DNA of 64,000 nt from JAPOUP01 sp026708635. Its GTDB lineage: Bacteria > Pseudomonadota > Alphaproteobacteria > Rhodobacterales > Rhodobacteraceae. A program made the position numbers and the translations under genes. Location of the stretch: NCBI GenBank assembly GCA_965200115.1, contig OZ241336.1, positions 1,488,001 to 1,552,000 of the forward strand, given 5' to 3'. Positions 54,501 to 63,400 of this stretch are shown here, piece after piece (position 1 is the first letter of the stretch; each line of letters starts with the position of its first letter). The notes under the pieces are model-generated. The model searched no databases. It had not been told where the DNA came from and worked only from the letters and a program-made list of their open reading frames with translations.

Positions 54501-55287
54501 CTTCGTGGAACAGGCGTTCGAGCGTTGCGGCGCTGACCGGATCCTTGAGGGAAGCGACGAATACCGGCAACGGATTGAGACCGCGGCGCAACAGGCTTCT
54601 GATCAATCGGTTTATCGGACTGAGACCGGCACCCTGCACCAGCGCACGGTAGAAGACGACGGGGATCACCGGCGCTTCGGGGGACCAGGAACCGCGCAAC
54701 GTATCCAGATCGGACTCACCCGCTCCCGGCCAATATGGACCCGCCCGGAGAATTGGTCGGCATGGAACCGGCCTGTGGCGGGGGTGGCGCTTTCCCCGGT
54801 GAGAGGACAGCATCCAGCGGGCGTATCGCAGAAAGTTGGCGATGTTTTCGGGACCACCTTCAACCAGGTATGACCAGAGGGTATCGTAGTCCCGGTCCGA
54901 CGTCGTGCTCAGCCCGCGCAGCTCGGGATCGGGCCGGTCGTCACCGGGAAGCAATGTGAATGGCACTCCCGCTTCCGCAAGTCGGGCGGCATACTGTTCG
55001 GCCCCGTAACGCCAATAACCCAAACCACCGAGAACACGGGCGATGACCAACCCGGATCTCAATGCGCAGTTCTCGACATGAAGGTCGACCGACATTGGAT
55101 GGATCAGGTGATTCAGCGACGCAAGCCGAAGCGAGGGTGGCTTACGCAGTTCAGTCCGGGCATCGCTCATTGCCGCAAGCTCGGTATCGGCGGCGGAAAT
55201 AAATACGATGTCGGCCGGGGTCTGGCCGAGATCGACCGGTCCCATGCCGTCATCTATCGATCCCGGTGTTGCGGCAAGTAGATGCAT
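51496..55287 (-). CDS. cobN: Cobaltochelatase subunit CobN
   Basis: Large subunit of the ATP-dependent aerobic cobaltochelatase that inserts cobalt into hydrogenobyrinic acid a,c-diamide, homologous to BchH/ChlH. 1263 residues, the normal size. The start MHLLAATPGSIDDGMG is typical. Visible family segments include PDLVPPHSYLAFYFWLRLHW with HMGKHGNLEWLPGK, ALVTAWGTANMRTGGDDIAQ and TLRVSGFFRDAFPQQMALV. It works with CobS and CobT, which are not in the window. In relatives cobW directly precedes it; here 3 kb of other genes intervene. Its leader carries two strong hairpins but no riboswitch. Confidence 0.96.
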   Translation of the reverse strand: MHLLAATPGSIDDGMGPVDLGQTPADIVFISAADTELAAMSDARTELRKPPSLRLASLNHLIHPMSVDLHVENCALRSGLVIARVLGGLGYWRYGAEQYAARLAEAGVPFTLLPGDDRPDPELRGLSTTSDRDYDTLWSYLVEGGPENIANFLRYARWMLSSHRGKRHPRHRPVPCRPILRAGPYWPGAGESDLDTLRGSWSPEAPVIPVVFYRALVQGAGLSPINRLIRSLLRRGLNPLPVFVASLKDPVSAATLERLFHEAPPSAILNCTSFAVASSDGDGSRENPLRSDAANGSPVFQVMLSSSSEEVWEQGLKGASARDIAMNVALPEVDGRVFTRAVSFKGKAFFDEATECPITSYRARGDRIDFVARLIENWATLRRCRPENRKVAIVLANYPNRDGRLANGVGLDSPAATVAVLKALAGHGYHVRGAPADSDALMRKILAGPTNWLTDRADRCGGEALPVEVYRRHYSDLPVEVKERIEARWGAPEEDPFFVPGAGHRGEPDSDGAFRLSILEFGNIVVGIQPTRGYNMDPTETYHSPDLVPPHSYLAFYFWLRLHWGAHAVVHMGKHGNLEWLPGKSLALSDCCLPEVALGPVPHIYPFIVNDPGEGTQAKRRAQAVIIDHLTPPLTRAESYGPLRDLEALVDEYFEAAGLDPRRVEHLRREILTLTATTGLDADVGMAGDDKEADLGKLDAYLCELKEAQIRDGLHVFGTSPNGSNARDLLIALARVPRGDGKGRNASLLRAMAGDLGLSIDPLDCDMSAPASEKPQCLAELTADPWRSNGDTVERLELLAQQVVRSGGRKDRRLGGEATMVLDEVEEVFAPAIAGCGTSEMNGLLEALSGRAVMPGPSGAPTRGRPDVLPTGRNFYSVDSRSVPTSAAWALGWKSANLLIDRHLQIHGEWPRAVLVTAWGTANMRTGGDDIAQCLALMGVRPRWEGMSRRVAGFEIIPANALGRPRVDVTLRVSGFFRDAFPQQMALVDSAARAVMGLDEPSDLNPAASCAKAGESTARVFGSMPGAYGAGLQAVIDERLWSDVTDLADAYLDWGGYAYVAGEEGRRDRAAFEARLSRVEAIVQNQDNREHDLLDSDDYYQFEGGAAAAIKALQGRDRPVYHNDHSRPERPIIRTLDDEIGRVVRSRVVNPKWIAGVKRHGYRGAFEIAATVDYLFAFAATTGSVRGHHFDLVHAAFLEDGETREFIETHNPSALYEIAERLSEAIGRGLWTPRSNSARTLIDRLCGLGNRRDNGLPTNQKTR

Positions 55288-55625
55288 TTGCCTCGTTTCA
55301 CACTGCTCAGGTGAGTTTCCCGGCCGTCAATTCATCGATGTTTCAATCAATCTGACGGAAGAGCCGAAGTGACGTGGTCACCGGTGCGGACCGTCCGTTA
55401 AGGAAACGCTCGGGTAAACCCCTGGCGAGGTCCGCACCGACCCCATTGGCCCCGCGAACCGTCCGCCGGCCTGGGCGGACGGAAGCTCCGTCATCGGGCG
55501 AAACCTCCGGACCTTATGGCATGGGAGCGGGTAGAGGAAATCCGGCGACGGATCATTCCCTTCCTTTACATGGAACATGGATCCATCTCTTTCACGGGGA
55601 CGAGACCACCGACACGCTTCCGGGA
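55288..55625. other. Structured leader region of cobN
   Basis: About 340 bases without a gene. It contains an 11-bp inverted repeat CGGTGCGGACC (55382-55392) and GGTCCGCACCG (55429-55439), and a perfect 9-bp hairpin CCGTCCGCC-GGCCTG-GGCGGACGG (55459-55482). No T-runs follow on either strand. They may be part of a cobN leader RNA or of a terminator for the DUF2147 gene upstream. None of the conserved B12-box bases are present. Confidence 0.55.
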
Positions 55626-56015
55626 TCATTCGAGACGGTTCCATGACTGTCCGCGGCATATCCCGAGGATGCAGCCCGAAACTTTCAGCGTCGTGCCCGT
55701 CAGCTCCATTCTGGCGCCATAGGTCCGATCGCGGTCCGGTGCCCAGATTTTGCCTCTGGCGTATTTGCCCTCACCCACCGGGCGCATCCCCCAGATCATA
55801 CGTTTGCCCACCTCTTCGCTGTCAACCTGCCTGCCCGTGCCGTCGAAGGTTTTCCGGATCACACCGCAGATTTCCGTGTCGCATCGGTAAATCTCCACAT
55901 GCGCATAGCCTCCCTGATCTCCCGGGCCCGTTTCGTAGAGTCCGAGAATCGGGTCGGCGGCAGCTGATGTGGACAACGTCCATAGGGTCAGCACCGTCCA
56001 TAAAGCGAATTTCAT
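55626..56015 (-). CDS. DUF2147 family exported protein
   Basis: 129 residues. The start MKFALWTVLTLWTLSTSAAA at 56015 gives a clear signal peptide with AAA-D cleavage; the ATG at 56048 would spoil it. The body GLYETGPGDQGGYAHVEIYR, CDTEICGVI and YGARMELTGTTLKVSGCILGIC fits the DUF2147 beta-sandwich domain, with two pairs of cysteines that may form disulfides in the periplasm. Function unknown. It lies between cobN and the nucleotidyltransferase cassette. Confidence 0.85.
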   Translation of the reverse strand: MKFALWTVLTLWTLSTSAAADPILGLYETGPGDQGGYAHVEIYRCDTEICGVIRKTFDGTGRQVDSEEVGKRMIWGMRPVGEGKYARGKIWAPDRDRTYGARMELTGTTLKVSGCILGICRGQSWNRLE

Positions 56016-56652
56016 GACTTCCACCCTTAACCATCCTCGGGACTTCAAAGGTCTGGCGCGAGGCCACGTAAACGCGGCACTGGATCAAACCGGGCGGACG
56101 GGTCCGGTTGCTACCGCGACCGCTCCGCACCGATCCCTGTTCCGGCGGAAACCCGGATCCTGCGGTCGGACCCAAACGGACGGAATGACGATTTCTTCCA
56201 AATCCACACTACGCCGAACCTCCAACAGAATACAAGAGTCACCCGATCGGTTCCGGAACGAAAACCCGGGCCCCGCCCGACGGGAACCAGTGACGGGCTT
56301 AAGGTAAGCGGAGGATGCCCGGACACCGGCATCGGTGTGCGGAGCCTATCGGCACCGCGGTGGTCTCGAATTCCGGACAGGGGTTTCACGCGCATCTTAA
56401 ACGGGGTCGCCGAACAGGCGATCGGGTATATGGAATTTCCGTTGAAAGACCAGCGGACGCCTGATAGTGTGACGACATATTCACGCCGTCGGAAACGATA
56501 GCCCCTCAATCGGGCATCGGATGGCGAAAGCTGACGGCATCGCCATAAACCTGTCCATGCCGTCAGCTATGGGAAATCCTTCGGCATGGGGATGGGATCC
56601 CTCCCGCCTTACCGAAGACGATGGCGCATTTTGGCAATACGGATTGCGCTAA
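56016..56652. other. Gap without a supported gene
   Basis: About 640 bases between divergent DUF2147 and the gene at 56653. Several overlapping frames, none convincing. No terminator or RNA gene recognised. Confidence 0.5.
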
Positions 56653-57093
56653 ATGATCAACATGGCTTGCCAGCCCCCAATTCAGGATCCGGACCGGATT
56701 GGCCCTGTTCCCCGCGATCGGGCCGCATTCAGCCGATTCCAGCGTCTGGTCCGGGAACTCGCCCTTCCGGAAGCCCGAAGAAGGTTTATATTCGCCGATA
56801 TTCATGACCTGCTGGTGAAACTGAACCCGCACGAATTCAGCCGCGCCGTCAAGCGCGGACCCGACGTGGCCCTGTCGCCGTTCAGGGCCAACTACCTTTG
56901 CGGCATGGTGGAATACGCCGCGGGTCTGAAAGGCGTGCGTCCGCCATGCTGGACCGCGGACGTGGCTCCATTGAGGAATCCCTGGTTCGGCACGGACCTG
57001 AAAAGCCTCCGCCTGCATCTTCTCAAGAACTCGCCGGCACCATTTCGGCGGCGTAACATTTTCATTGATTCCTCAATCGGCACCCGGGTCTAA
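56653..57093 (+). CDS. Uncharacterised partner of a nucleotidyltransferase (antitoxin-like position)
   Basis: 146 residues. The layout FQRLVRELALPEARRRFIFA, DVALSPFRANYLCGMVEYA, APLRNPWFGTDLKSLRLHLL and APFRRRNIFIDSSIGTRV resembles a family I have seen encoded directly upstream of DUF6036-type nucleotidyltransferases, but I cannot name it with certainty. It stops three bases before the TTG start of the next gene, so the two form a bicistronic unit. A toxin-antitoxin or defence role is only inference from that arrangement. Start may be at 56653 or 56662. Confidence 0.65.
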   Translation: MINMACQPPIQDPDRIGPVPRDRAAFSRFQRLVRELALPEARRRFIFADIHDLLVKLNPHEFSRAVKRGPDVALSPFRANYLCGMVEYAAGLKGVRPPCWTADVAPLRNPWFGTDLKSLRLHLLKNSPAPFRRRNIFIDSSIGTRV

Positions 57094-57095
57094 GC

Positions 57096-57645
57096 TTGTC
57101 CCTTACCGCGCAAAGAATTGACATCCTGTTCGGGTATCTGAACCAAGAACTGGCGCGGTCCGGCATGAGAGGTGAAGTCTATGTCGTGGGAGGTGCGGTC
57201 ATGTGTCTGGCGTTGAATGCCCGCACGGCGACCAACGACGTGGATGCCCTTTCCACCCGGCCGCTAAAACTCCGGGGCAGCGGAAAACGTTGCGATTCGG
57301 TCCGGTTCCGATGTCCCATCTGACTGGCTCAACGACGCGGTGAAGGGGTTTCTCAGTCCCAAGGGCAGTTTCCGGGACTATCGGGAGATGTCAAATCTGC
57401 GCATCATGACAGCGGAGCCGGAGTATCTCCTCGCAATGAAATGCATGTCGATGCGAATCGGGGACGAGTCACATGACATGGACGACATCCGTTTCCTCTT
57501 GAATCATCTTGGGATCAAACGTTACGACAGGGCTATATCTGTGGTTGCCAGATACTATCCCGTCGAGCGGATTCCCCAAAAGACGATCTACGCTCTAAAA
57601 GAGATAGTAGCGGAGCGTGACGTGAGCGAATTCACGCCGCGGTGA
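57096..57645 (+). pseudogene. Frameshifted nucleotidyltransferase (DUF6036/AbiEii-like)
   Basis: The first part, from a TTG at 57096, reads MSLTAQRIDILFGYLNQELA and then VYVVGGAVMCLALN and TNDVDALSTR, the GG...DxD signature of nucleotidyltransferase folds. After about 57265 the frame is lost and stops at 57323. The missing continuation is found one frame over: AAENVAIRSGSDVPSDWLND, then AVKGFLSPKGSFRDY and SHDMDDIRFLLNHLGIKRYD to the stop at 57645. A short indel near 57265-57285 explains this. The protein is presumably inactive unless a programmed shift occurs. Confidence 0.8.
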
Positions 57646-57973
57646 TATCGGACATTTGCGGACTGTGGGCGGATTCCGCCTGTAATGCCGCGGAAAGGAG
57701 CGGTCGAACGCGTCCGCGTTCGCACGCGTAGCCGGCGTTCTCTCGGAGGGGAGCGTGAATGCACCCGATATAGGCTGCCGAAAGGCCGGGGGATGCCATG
57801 ACGTGGCGGAGGACGGATCGCCCGCGGTGCCGCCGAGATCCGGAACCTTCAATACTCCATGCCTGTTTACGCAGAGATCATGCCGGGAAAGGCCTTTCGC
57901 CGACCATTTGGATACGTGCGCCTGTCAATTGCCACACATAGTTGCCTTAAGTGCCGACATGGCATTCCGTTCC
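57646..57973. other. Gap without a supported gene
   Basis: About 330 bases between the broken nucleotidyltransferase and the convergent GNAT gene. Nothing recognised. Confidence 0.5.
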
Positions 57974-58444
57974 CTATATCGATGACCAACCATCCACGAG
58001 GGGCTTTTCCATGAATACGTTTAACGGATCGTCCCTGTAACCGCCGAATGGCCCCCTGACGGAAAAACCCGCGCGCCTGTAAAGTCGGATCGCGGGATCA
58101 AGGCCCGCGCCGGTCTCAAGACGCAGGCAGGATAGGGACCGCGAACGTGCCTCGGTCTCGATGGCATCGAGAATCGCTGCGCCGGCACCGGCATTCCGGG
58201 CGTCAGGACAGACGAAGACCGACTTGACCTCACCGTATGTTCCCCTATCTGCCAGAGCGCCGACGCCAATTGTGGATTGGCCACGGTTGGCGGTGAGGAA
58301 GGTGATGTCCGGACCACATAGACCATCTATCGAAAGATGATGGTTCGCTTCCGACGGGTACCGTCTGGCCAGCATAGCATGACTTTGCCGTAGGAGTGCC
58401 GTGGCAACGGGATCACGTGGGTCACTGCAGACAACGGAAATCAT
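57974..58444 (-). CDS. GNAT-family acetyltransferase
   Basis: 156 residues of the GNAT fold. The acetyl-CoA-binding motif A reads EVKSVFVCPDARNAGAGAAI, with N-A-G-A-G as the pyrophosphate loop, and LRLETGAGLDPAIRLYRRAGF is motif B. Substrate unknown. It overlaps the cobW stop by four bases and so is the last gene of the riboswitch-controlled cbtB-cobW transcript; whether that makes it part of cobalt metabolism is open. Confidence 0.85.
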   Translation of the reverse strand: MISVVCSDPRDPVATALLRQSHAMLARRYPSEANHHLSIDGLCGPDITFLTANRGQSTIGVGALADRGTYGEVKSVFVCPDARNAGAGAAILDAIETEARSRSLSCLRLETGAGLDPAIRLYRRAGFSVRGPFGGYRDDPLNVFMEKPLVDGWSSI

Positions 58445-59478
58445 GCTGAGAGAGCGGCGGCGACGGCCGCACGGTCAATGCCTGACCGTCCAATGACAAC
58501 CAATCGGGCACCGCGGTCGTCCCGCCCGTCAAGCGGGCGATCGAAATATGTCCCGATCCGGGGTCCAACGGCCTGAACGACCAGACGCATCGGCTTTCCC
58601 GTCACCGCCGCGAACCCTTTTATTCGAAGTATGTCGTGAACTCGCACAACCTTGGCAACGGTTTCCGCGAACGTCCTCGGATCGACGATTTCCGGTCGCG
58701 TAACGATGAAACTCTCGAATTCCCCGTGATCGTGGGAGTCATCGTCATGATGACCGTGATGCACCTCCCTGCGCCTGGAGATGTCGCCCTCCGCGGCCTG
58801 CCCCCGGCCAAGCAGCACGTCGACGGGCAGCGCGCCCATAGATGTCCTGACCACATGCACGCCGTCACGGGTCTCGCCCTCCAGCCTTTCCGCGAGAGCG
58901 TCCGCCTCGCCGTCAGCCATAAGATCCCTCTTGTTGATGACAATCATATCCGCGCAGGCCACCTGATCCTCGAAGAGTTCGGAGATCGGTGTATCATGGT
59001 CTAGGCTGTCGTCCGCCCGCCGCTGGGCGTCCACGGCGGAAACGCTGTGGACGAACCGCCCCTCCGATAGCGCGCAGCCATCGACGACCGTGACCACGCC
59101 GTCAACCGTGACCCTCGTCGATATCTCGGGCCAGTTGAAGGCCCGAACCAGTGGCTGCGGCAGGGCGAGCCCGGAGGTCTCTATCACGATGTGGTCAGGC
59201 GGCGTGTCCCGGTCGAGAAGCATCCGCATGGCGGGGAGGAAATCCTCGGCCACCGTACAACAGATGCATCCGTTGCTGAGCTCCAGAACGTCACTGTCGG
59301 CGCAGGCGTCCTCCCCGCAATGTCTCAGCAATTCACCGTCTATGCCAAGCTCGCCAAATTCGTTGATGACGAGCGCGATGCGCCGACCGCCCGCATTCCG
59401 CAGCAGATGCCGGATCAGCGTGGTCTTTCCGGAACCCAGGAATCCGGTAATGATGGTGGCAGGGATCCTGAATGGCAT
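58441..59478 (-). CDS. cobW: CobW-type metal-chaperone GTPase
   Basis: 345-residue G3E GTPase proposed to supply cobalt to the CobNST chelatase. Walker A is ITGFLGSGKTTLIRHLL, the metal-binding CxCC motif is in SNGCICCTVAEDF, ETSGLALP is the Walker B/Glu region and NKRD the guanine-binding motif. A His/Asp-rich stretch HHGHHDDDSHDH at about 240 is typical of CobW. The C-terminal CobW_C domain follows. It is under the cobalamin riboswitch at 60119-60300. Confidence 0.95.
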   Translation of the reverse strand: MPFRIPATIITGFLGSGKTTLIRHLLRNAGGRRIALVINEFGELGIDGELLRHCGEDACADSDVLELSNGCICCTVAEDFLPAMRMLLDRDTPPDHIVIETSGLALPQPLVRAFNWPEISTRVTVDGVVTVVDGCALSEGRFVHSVSAVDAQRRADDSLDHDTPISELFEDQVACADMIVINKRDLMADGEADALAERLEGETRDGVHVVRTSMGALPVDVLLGRGQAAEGDISRRREVHHGHHDDDSHDHGEFESFIVTRPEIVDPRTFAETVAKVVRVHDILRIKGFAAVTGKPMRLVVQAVGPRIGTYFDRPLDGRDDRGARLVVIGRSGIDRAAVAAALSA

Positions 59479-59513
59479 CGCAAACCTCGTTAACGGGGGT
59501 GAATGGGAGGCCC

Positions 59514-59889
59514 TCAGCCGTGGCCCGCAAACGAGGCGGGAGCCTTCAAGGAGTTAGGGCGACGCTCCCAGGACCAACCACGGAAAAACCGGAGCGACAA
59601 CCAGCCCGCAAGCGCAGCTCCAGGACTTAAAGTGATGAAATGCGCCGCCAGTTCCCGCGGAGTGACACCCCAGTAAGTGTCAAGATGCGGCGCGCCGATC
59701 AGATGGGGAAGCGGTAGCGGGATAACGCCAGCGAAAGCGATGAGAGCCAGGCATGCCGCCGAACCGGTAGTGGCCAGCGGCCACCAAGCCGGTAGCGGGC
59801 CGGCCTCGGTCGCAGGGGCTCCGGGCGGCTCAGGGGGTAGACCGATCGCGGGCACCAATCGCGGCGCTGACAAACGGATTTCGGAACAT
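59514..59889 (-). pseudogene. cbtA: Truncated and out-of-frame cbtA (cobalt transporter subunit)
   Basis: CbtA is a membrane protein of about 230 residues proposed to import cobalt with CbtB. An ATG at 59889, four bases after the cbtB stop, begins MFRNPFVSAAIG, which resembles a CbtA N-terminus, but that frame stops after 19 codons. In the next frame, from a TTG at 59873, the C-terminal half of CbtA follows: PRLVPAIGLPPEPPGAPATE, LPLPHLIGAPHLDTYWG and PRELAAHFITL. An internal deletion of roughly half the gene joined the two parts out of frame. Transport activity is very unlikely. Confidence 0.75.
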
Positions 59890-59893
59890 TCAA

Positions 59894-60064
59894 TCAGTGA
59901 CGGGGAAACGCCATCGCGTGGCGATGGTCGTGGGCGGTGTCATGCGGCACCATGGCCCGCGCGAAACCGGAAACGGCCAGCAGGAAGTTGCCCGCGGGGA
60001 TCGCGCGCGCGATCCCGACGGTACCGGACTCCGCCTGACCGATAACTGGGGTCTGAACGTTCAT
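59894..60064 (-). CDS. cbtB: CbtB-type cobalt transporter small subunit
   Basis: 56 residues, found by translating the minus strand from the ATG at 60064, preceded by GAGGAG. One membrane helix (about 18 to 41) is followed by the histidine-rich tail HDTAHDHRHAMAFPRH, the CbtB signature that presumably binds cobalt at the membrane. The usual ending is FPCH; here Cys is replaced by Arg. It is the first gene after the cobalamin riboswitch. With cbtA broken, its role is uncertain. Confidence 0.82.
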   Translation of the reverse strand: MNVQTPVIGQAESGTVGIARAIPAGNFLLAVSGFARAMVPHDTAHDHRHAMAFPRH

Positions 60065-60081
60065 GTCTTTTGTCTCCTCAG

Positions 60082-60099
60082 CCTGTCACACCCGACAGG
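60082..60099 (-). promoter_or_regulatory. Hairpin between riboswitch and cbtB ribosome-binding site
   Basis: On the minus strand CCTGTC and GACAGG pair perfectly around a six-base loop, ending a few bases before GAGGAG of cbtB. It is the likely expression platform: closing or opening this stem could change ribosome access. Confidence 0.5.
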
Positions 60100-60118
60100 A
60101 TTAACGGTTTATCCGCAT

Positions 60119-60300
60119 GGCAGGTCTCCTGGCTCGCGGGTCAATACGCACCACCGCCTTCCCGGATCGCTCCAGTGGCATTCTGGCGGGCGCTCTCCGC
60201 TCACAGTCGCGGGGGCGGCTCCGGCTTCCGGCCCCGGATTGGGTCGCCGTCACCAGATTCCCAGTTAGGCCCCGCGTGCTCAGGCACGGGTTACGGGGCA
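60119..60300 (-). promoter_or_regulatory. Cobalamin (AdoCbl-type) riboswitch
   Basis: The minus strand has the conserved parts of the cobalamin riboswitch in order: CTGGGAATCTGGTG, GGAGCCGCCCCCGCGACTG followed by TGAGCGG, TGCCACTGG, GATCCGGGAAGGCGG and the B12-box end GCGAGCCAGGAGACCTGCC. It lies directly upstream of cbtB and so should repress cbtB, cobW and the GNAT gene when B12 is plentiful. Confidence 0.96.
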
Positions 60301-60477
60301 CCATACAGGACCTTTCTGAAGCGAATGCTCTGCCGGGTCAAGTGGGATCGCGAGGAGATTCGATCGATATTTTGTGGAAATTTCGTATACAATGGCAATA
60401 TGGTGGGGGAATGCATTGACTCTTGGTGGGCATTTCCGCGACAATACCATGGATGGGACAATCAAGGGGCGGTAAAG

Positions 60478-63400
60478 TTGCAGTTCACGCGTCTTAAGCT
60501 GAACGGATTCAAGAGTTTCGTCGATCCAACGGATCTGCCGATCGGGACGGGTTTGACGGGTGTCGTCGGTCCGAATGGCTGCGGCAAATCGAATCTTCTG
60601 GAGGCGCTCCGATGGGTGATGGGCGAGACCCGCCCGACCGCGATGCGTGGTGGGGGTATGGACGATGTCATATTCTCGGGCTCAGCGAGTCGACCCGCCC
60701 GTAATTTCGCGGAAGTCGTCGTTTATATAGACAATAGCGAACGGCTCGCGCCATCAGCGTTCAATTCGGGAGATCACCTGGAGATCTCGCGGCGCATAAC
60801 CCGAGACATCGGCTCGGCGTTCAAGGTCAATTCCAGGGATTTGCGGTCCAGGGACGTACAGATGCTGTTCGCCGATGCATCAACCGGCGCCCACTCCCCG
60901 GCTCTGGTCCGTCAGGGTCAGATTTCGGAGCTGATAAACGCCAAACCCAGATCCCGGCGGCGGGTGCTGGAGGAGGCGGCGGGAATCTCGGGCCTTTACC
61001 AGAGACGGCACGAGGCGGAACTTAAACTGAACGGCGCGGAGGTGAATCTCCAGCGTGTAAACCAGGTTATCGAGCAGTTGGCGGTCCAACTTGCCCAACT
61101 GGCGCGTCAGGCAAGGCAGGCATCAAGGTATCGCGAAATCGCCCGTGCCCTGCGAAATTCGGAGGGACTCCTTCTTTACGGGCGTTGGCGTGAGGCGGAG
61201 GATGCCCGGGTGGCGGCGGAAAACGTTCTACGCGAGCGGATGCTCAACGAAAGCTCCGCCGAGCGTGACGCGCTCGCTTCCAGAAAGCTGCGGGTGGAAC
61301 GGGAGGAGGTGATGCCTGCGCTCCGCGAGAGCGAGGCGGCGGCGGCGGCGGCCCTTCAGCGGCTGACGGTCGAACTAAACGCTCTTACCGAGCGGGAATC
61401 GCGGGCGTCCGAGTCAATTCTCACCCTGACGGCGCGCGTCGCGCAGCTTGCTCAGGATATCGAGAGAGAGGAGACGCTGAAACGCGATGCGGGAGAAACC
61501 GCGTCACGGCTTGAGGTCGAGGCCAACGGTCTGCGGAAACTGGACGAAGGTCATGATGCCGCTCTCGCGGCGTGTGCCGGAGAGGCGCGCGAGGCGGCCC
61601 GTGACCTGCAGGAGTGCGAGAATGCGCTCGCGCAGGTAACCGAGGATACAGCCAGACTCGCCGCAAGGCATCAGTCGGCACAGAGGCTGATGGATGATGC
61701 CCGAAAGACGCTGGAACACTCGGAAAGCGAGGCCATCCAATCCCGATCGGCCCAGCGGGATGCGGAGGCCGCGCTCAAGAACGCGGACATGGCGCTTCGG
61801 GAGGCGACCGCCCGTCATTCGGCGGCTGTGGCCGAAGCGGAACTCGCGGAATCCGCGCTCGTCGAGGCGGATAACGCTCGGGCAGACGCGCAGGCGCTCG
61901 AAGCGGGGGCGAGAGCCGCCAGATCGGAAGCGGAAAGCGAGGCGGGCACCCTGCGAACGGAAGTCGCGGCGCTGTCCAAGCTTCTGGAGCGGGAAACCAG
62001 CGGAACCGAACAACTGCTGGATATAGTTCGTATCAGTCCGGGGCGCGAAAAGGCGCTCGGCGCCGCGTTGTCCGACGACCTGCGCGTTCCGGAAATCGAC
62101 CCGGATGACCGAACCGGCTGGGTGCGGCTTCCTGACTATAAAGATGTTCAGCCTCTACCTGATGGCGTGGAGGCGTTGGCGCCGTCCGTGACGGCACCCT
62201 CCGTCCTTGAGCGCCGCATCAAACAGGTCGGGCTGGTTGATCGAACCGACGGCCACCGATTGCAGCGGCACCTGAAGCCCGGTCAGCGCCTGGTCAGCCC
62301 GGAGGGCGATTTATGGAGGTGGGATGGATTCCGTGCGGGCGCCGAGGATGCCCCGAATACCGCCGCACTGCGACTTGAGCAACTGAACCGGCTGGAGCAG
62401 TTAAGACGGGAACTGGTTCCGGTAACCGCGAGGTCGGAAGGAGCGGCGCAGGCGCATGAGAGACTCAAGAAAAGTCTGACCGAATTGACCGAGGCCGACC
62501 GTAAGGCGCGCGAGGAGATGCGGGCGGCCGATATGAAAATGACGGAAGCAAGCCGGACGCTTAGCCGTAATGAAGCCGCAAGGAACATTGCTGAGGGGAA
62601 CGTCGAGTCACTCCGTCTGGCGGCGGCGAGGCATCATGAGAGCGCCGGGCACGCGCGGGACGCGGTGCGGGATGCGGAGGATACACTCGGAGACCTCGAG
62701 GATCTGGAAGCGGCCCGTGCGGAGATGGAGAACGTGAAGGTCTCGGTGGAGGCCGCCCGAACCAAAATGATGTCCCGTCGCGCCGCTCACAACGAACTGA
62801 AACATGAAGGTGACGTGCGGGCGAAGAGGCTGCGTGAGGTCTCTGAAGAGATCTCGGGCTGGAAGTTACGGCTGGCGAACGCCGGAAGACGCGTTGAGGA
62901 ACTCGTAAAGCGACTTAAGACGTCCGAGGAGGATCTCGTCGCGGCCAGGGGTGTTCCGGGCCAGATCGTCGCACAGCGCGATACACTCGCGGACAGCATC
63001 GAGTGCGCGAAAAAACATCGGACGGATGTCGCGGACGCTCTGGCTCTTGGAGAAGCCGCCCTGCGCGAGGCGAGCGACGCCGAGCGAAAGACGGAACGTG
63101 CCGCCAGCGATATTCGTGAAGCTCGGGCGGCGGCGGAAGCGCGGTCTGACGCCGCGCTGGAAGCTGTTCAGCATGCCGCCTGCCGGATCACCGAGGAACG
63201 GCAGACAACTCCTGAGGCGTTGCTGGAAGATCTCGGGGTCGAGGCCGAAGCGATGCATGCATCGGAACAGATCGAGCGGGAAGTGAATCGGCTTAAGCGG
63301 CAGCGCGATGCATTGGGTGCCGTCAATCTGCGCGCTGAAGAGGATGCGAGAGCGGTTCAGGAAGAGCATGACGGGATGCTTGGGGAGAAGGAAGACCTTG

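Noticed and set aside
60070..60477. N-terminal extension of SMC by 136 codons
   Set aside because: This stretch is the antisense of the cobalamin riboswitch plus the smc promoter region; SMC proteins start at the TTG at 60478.
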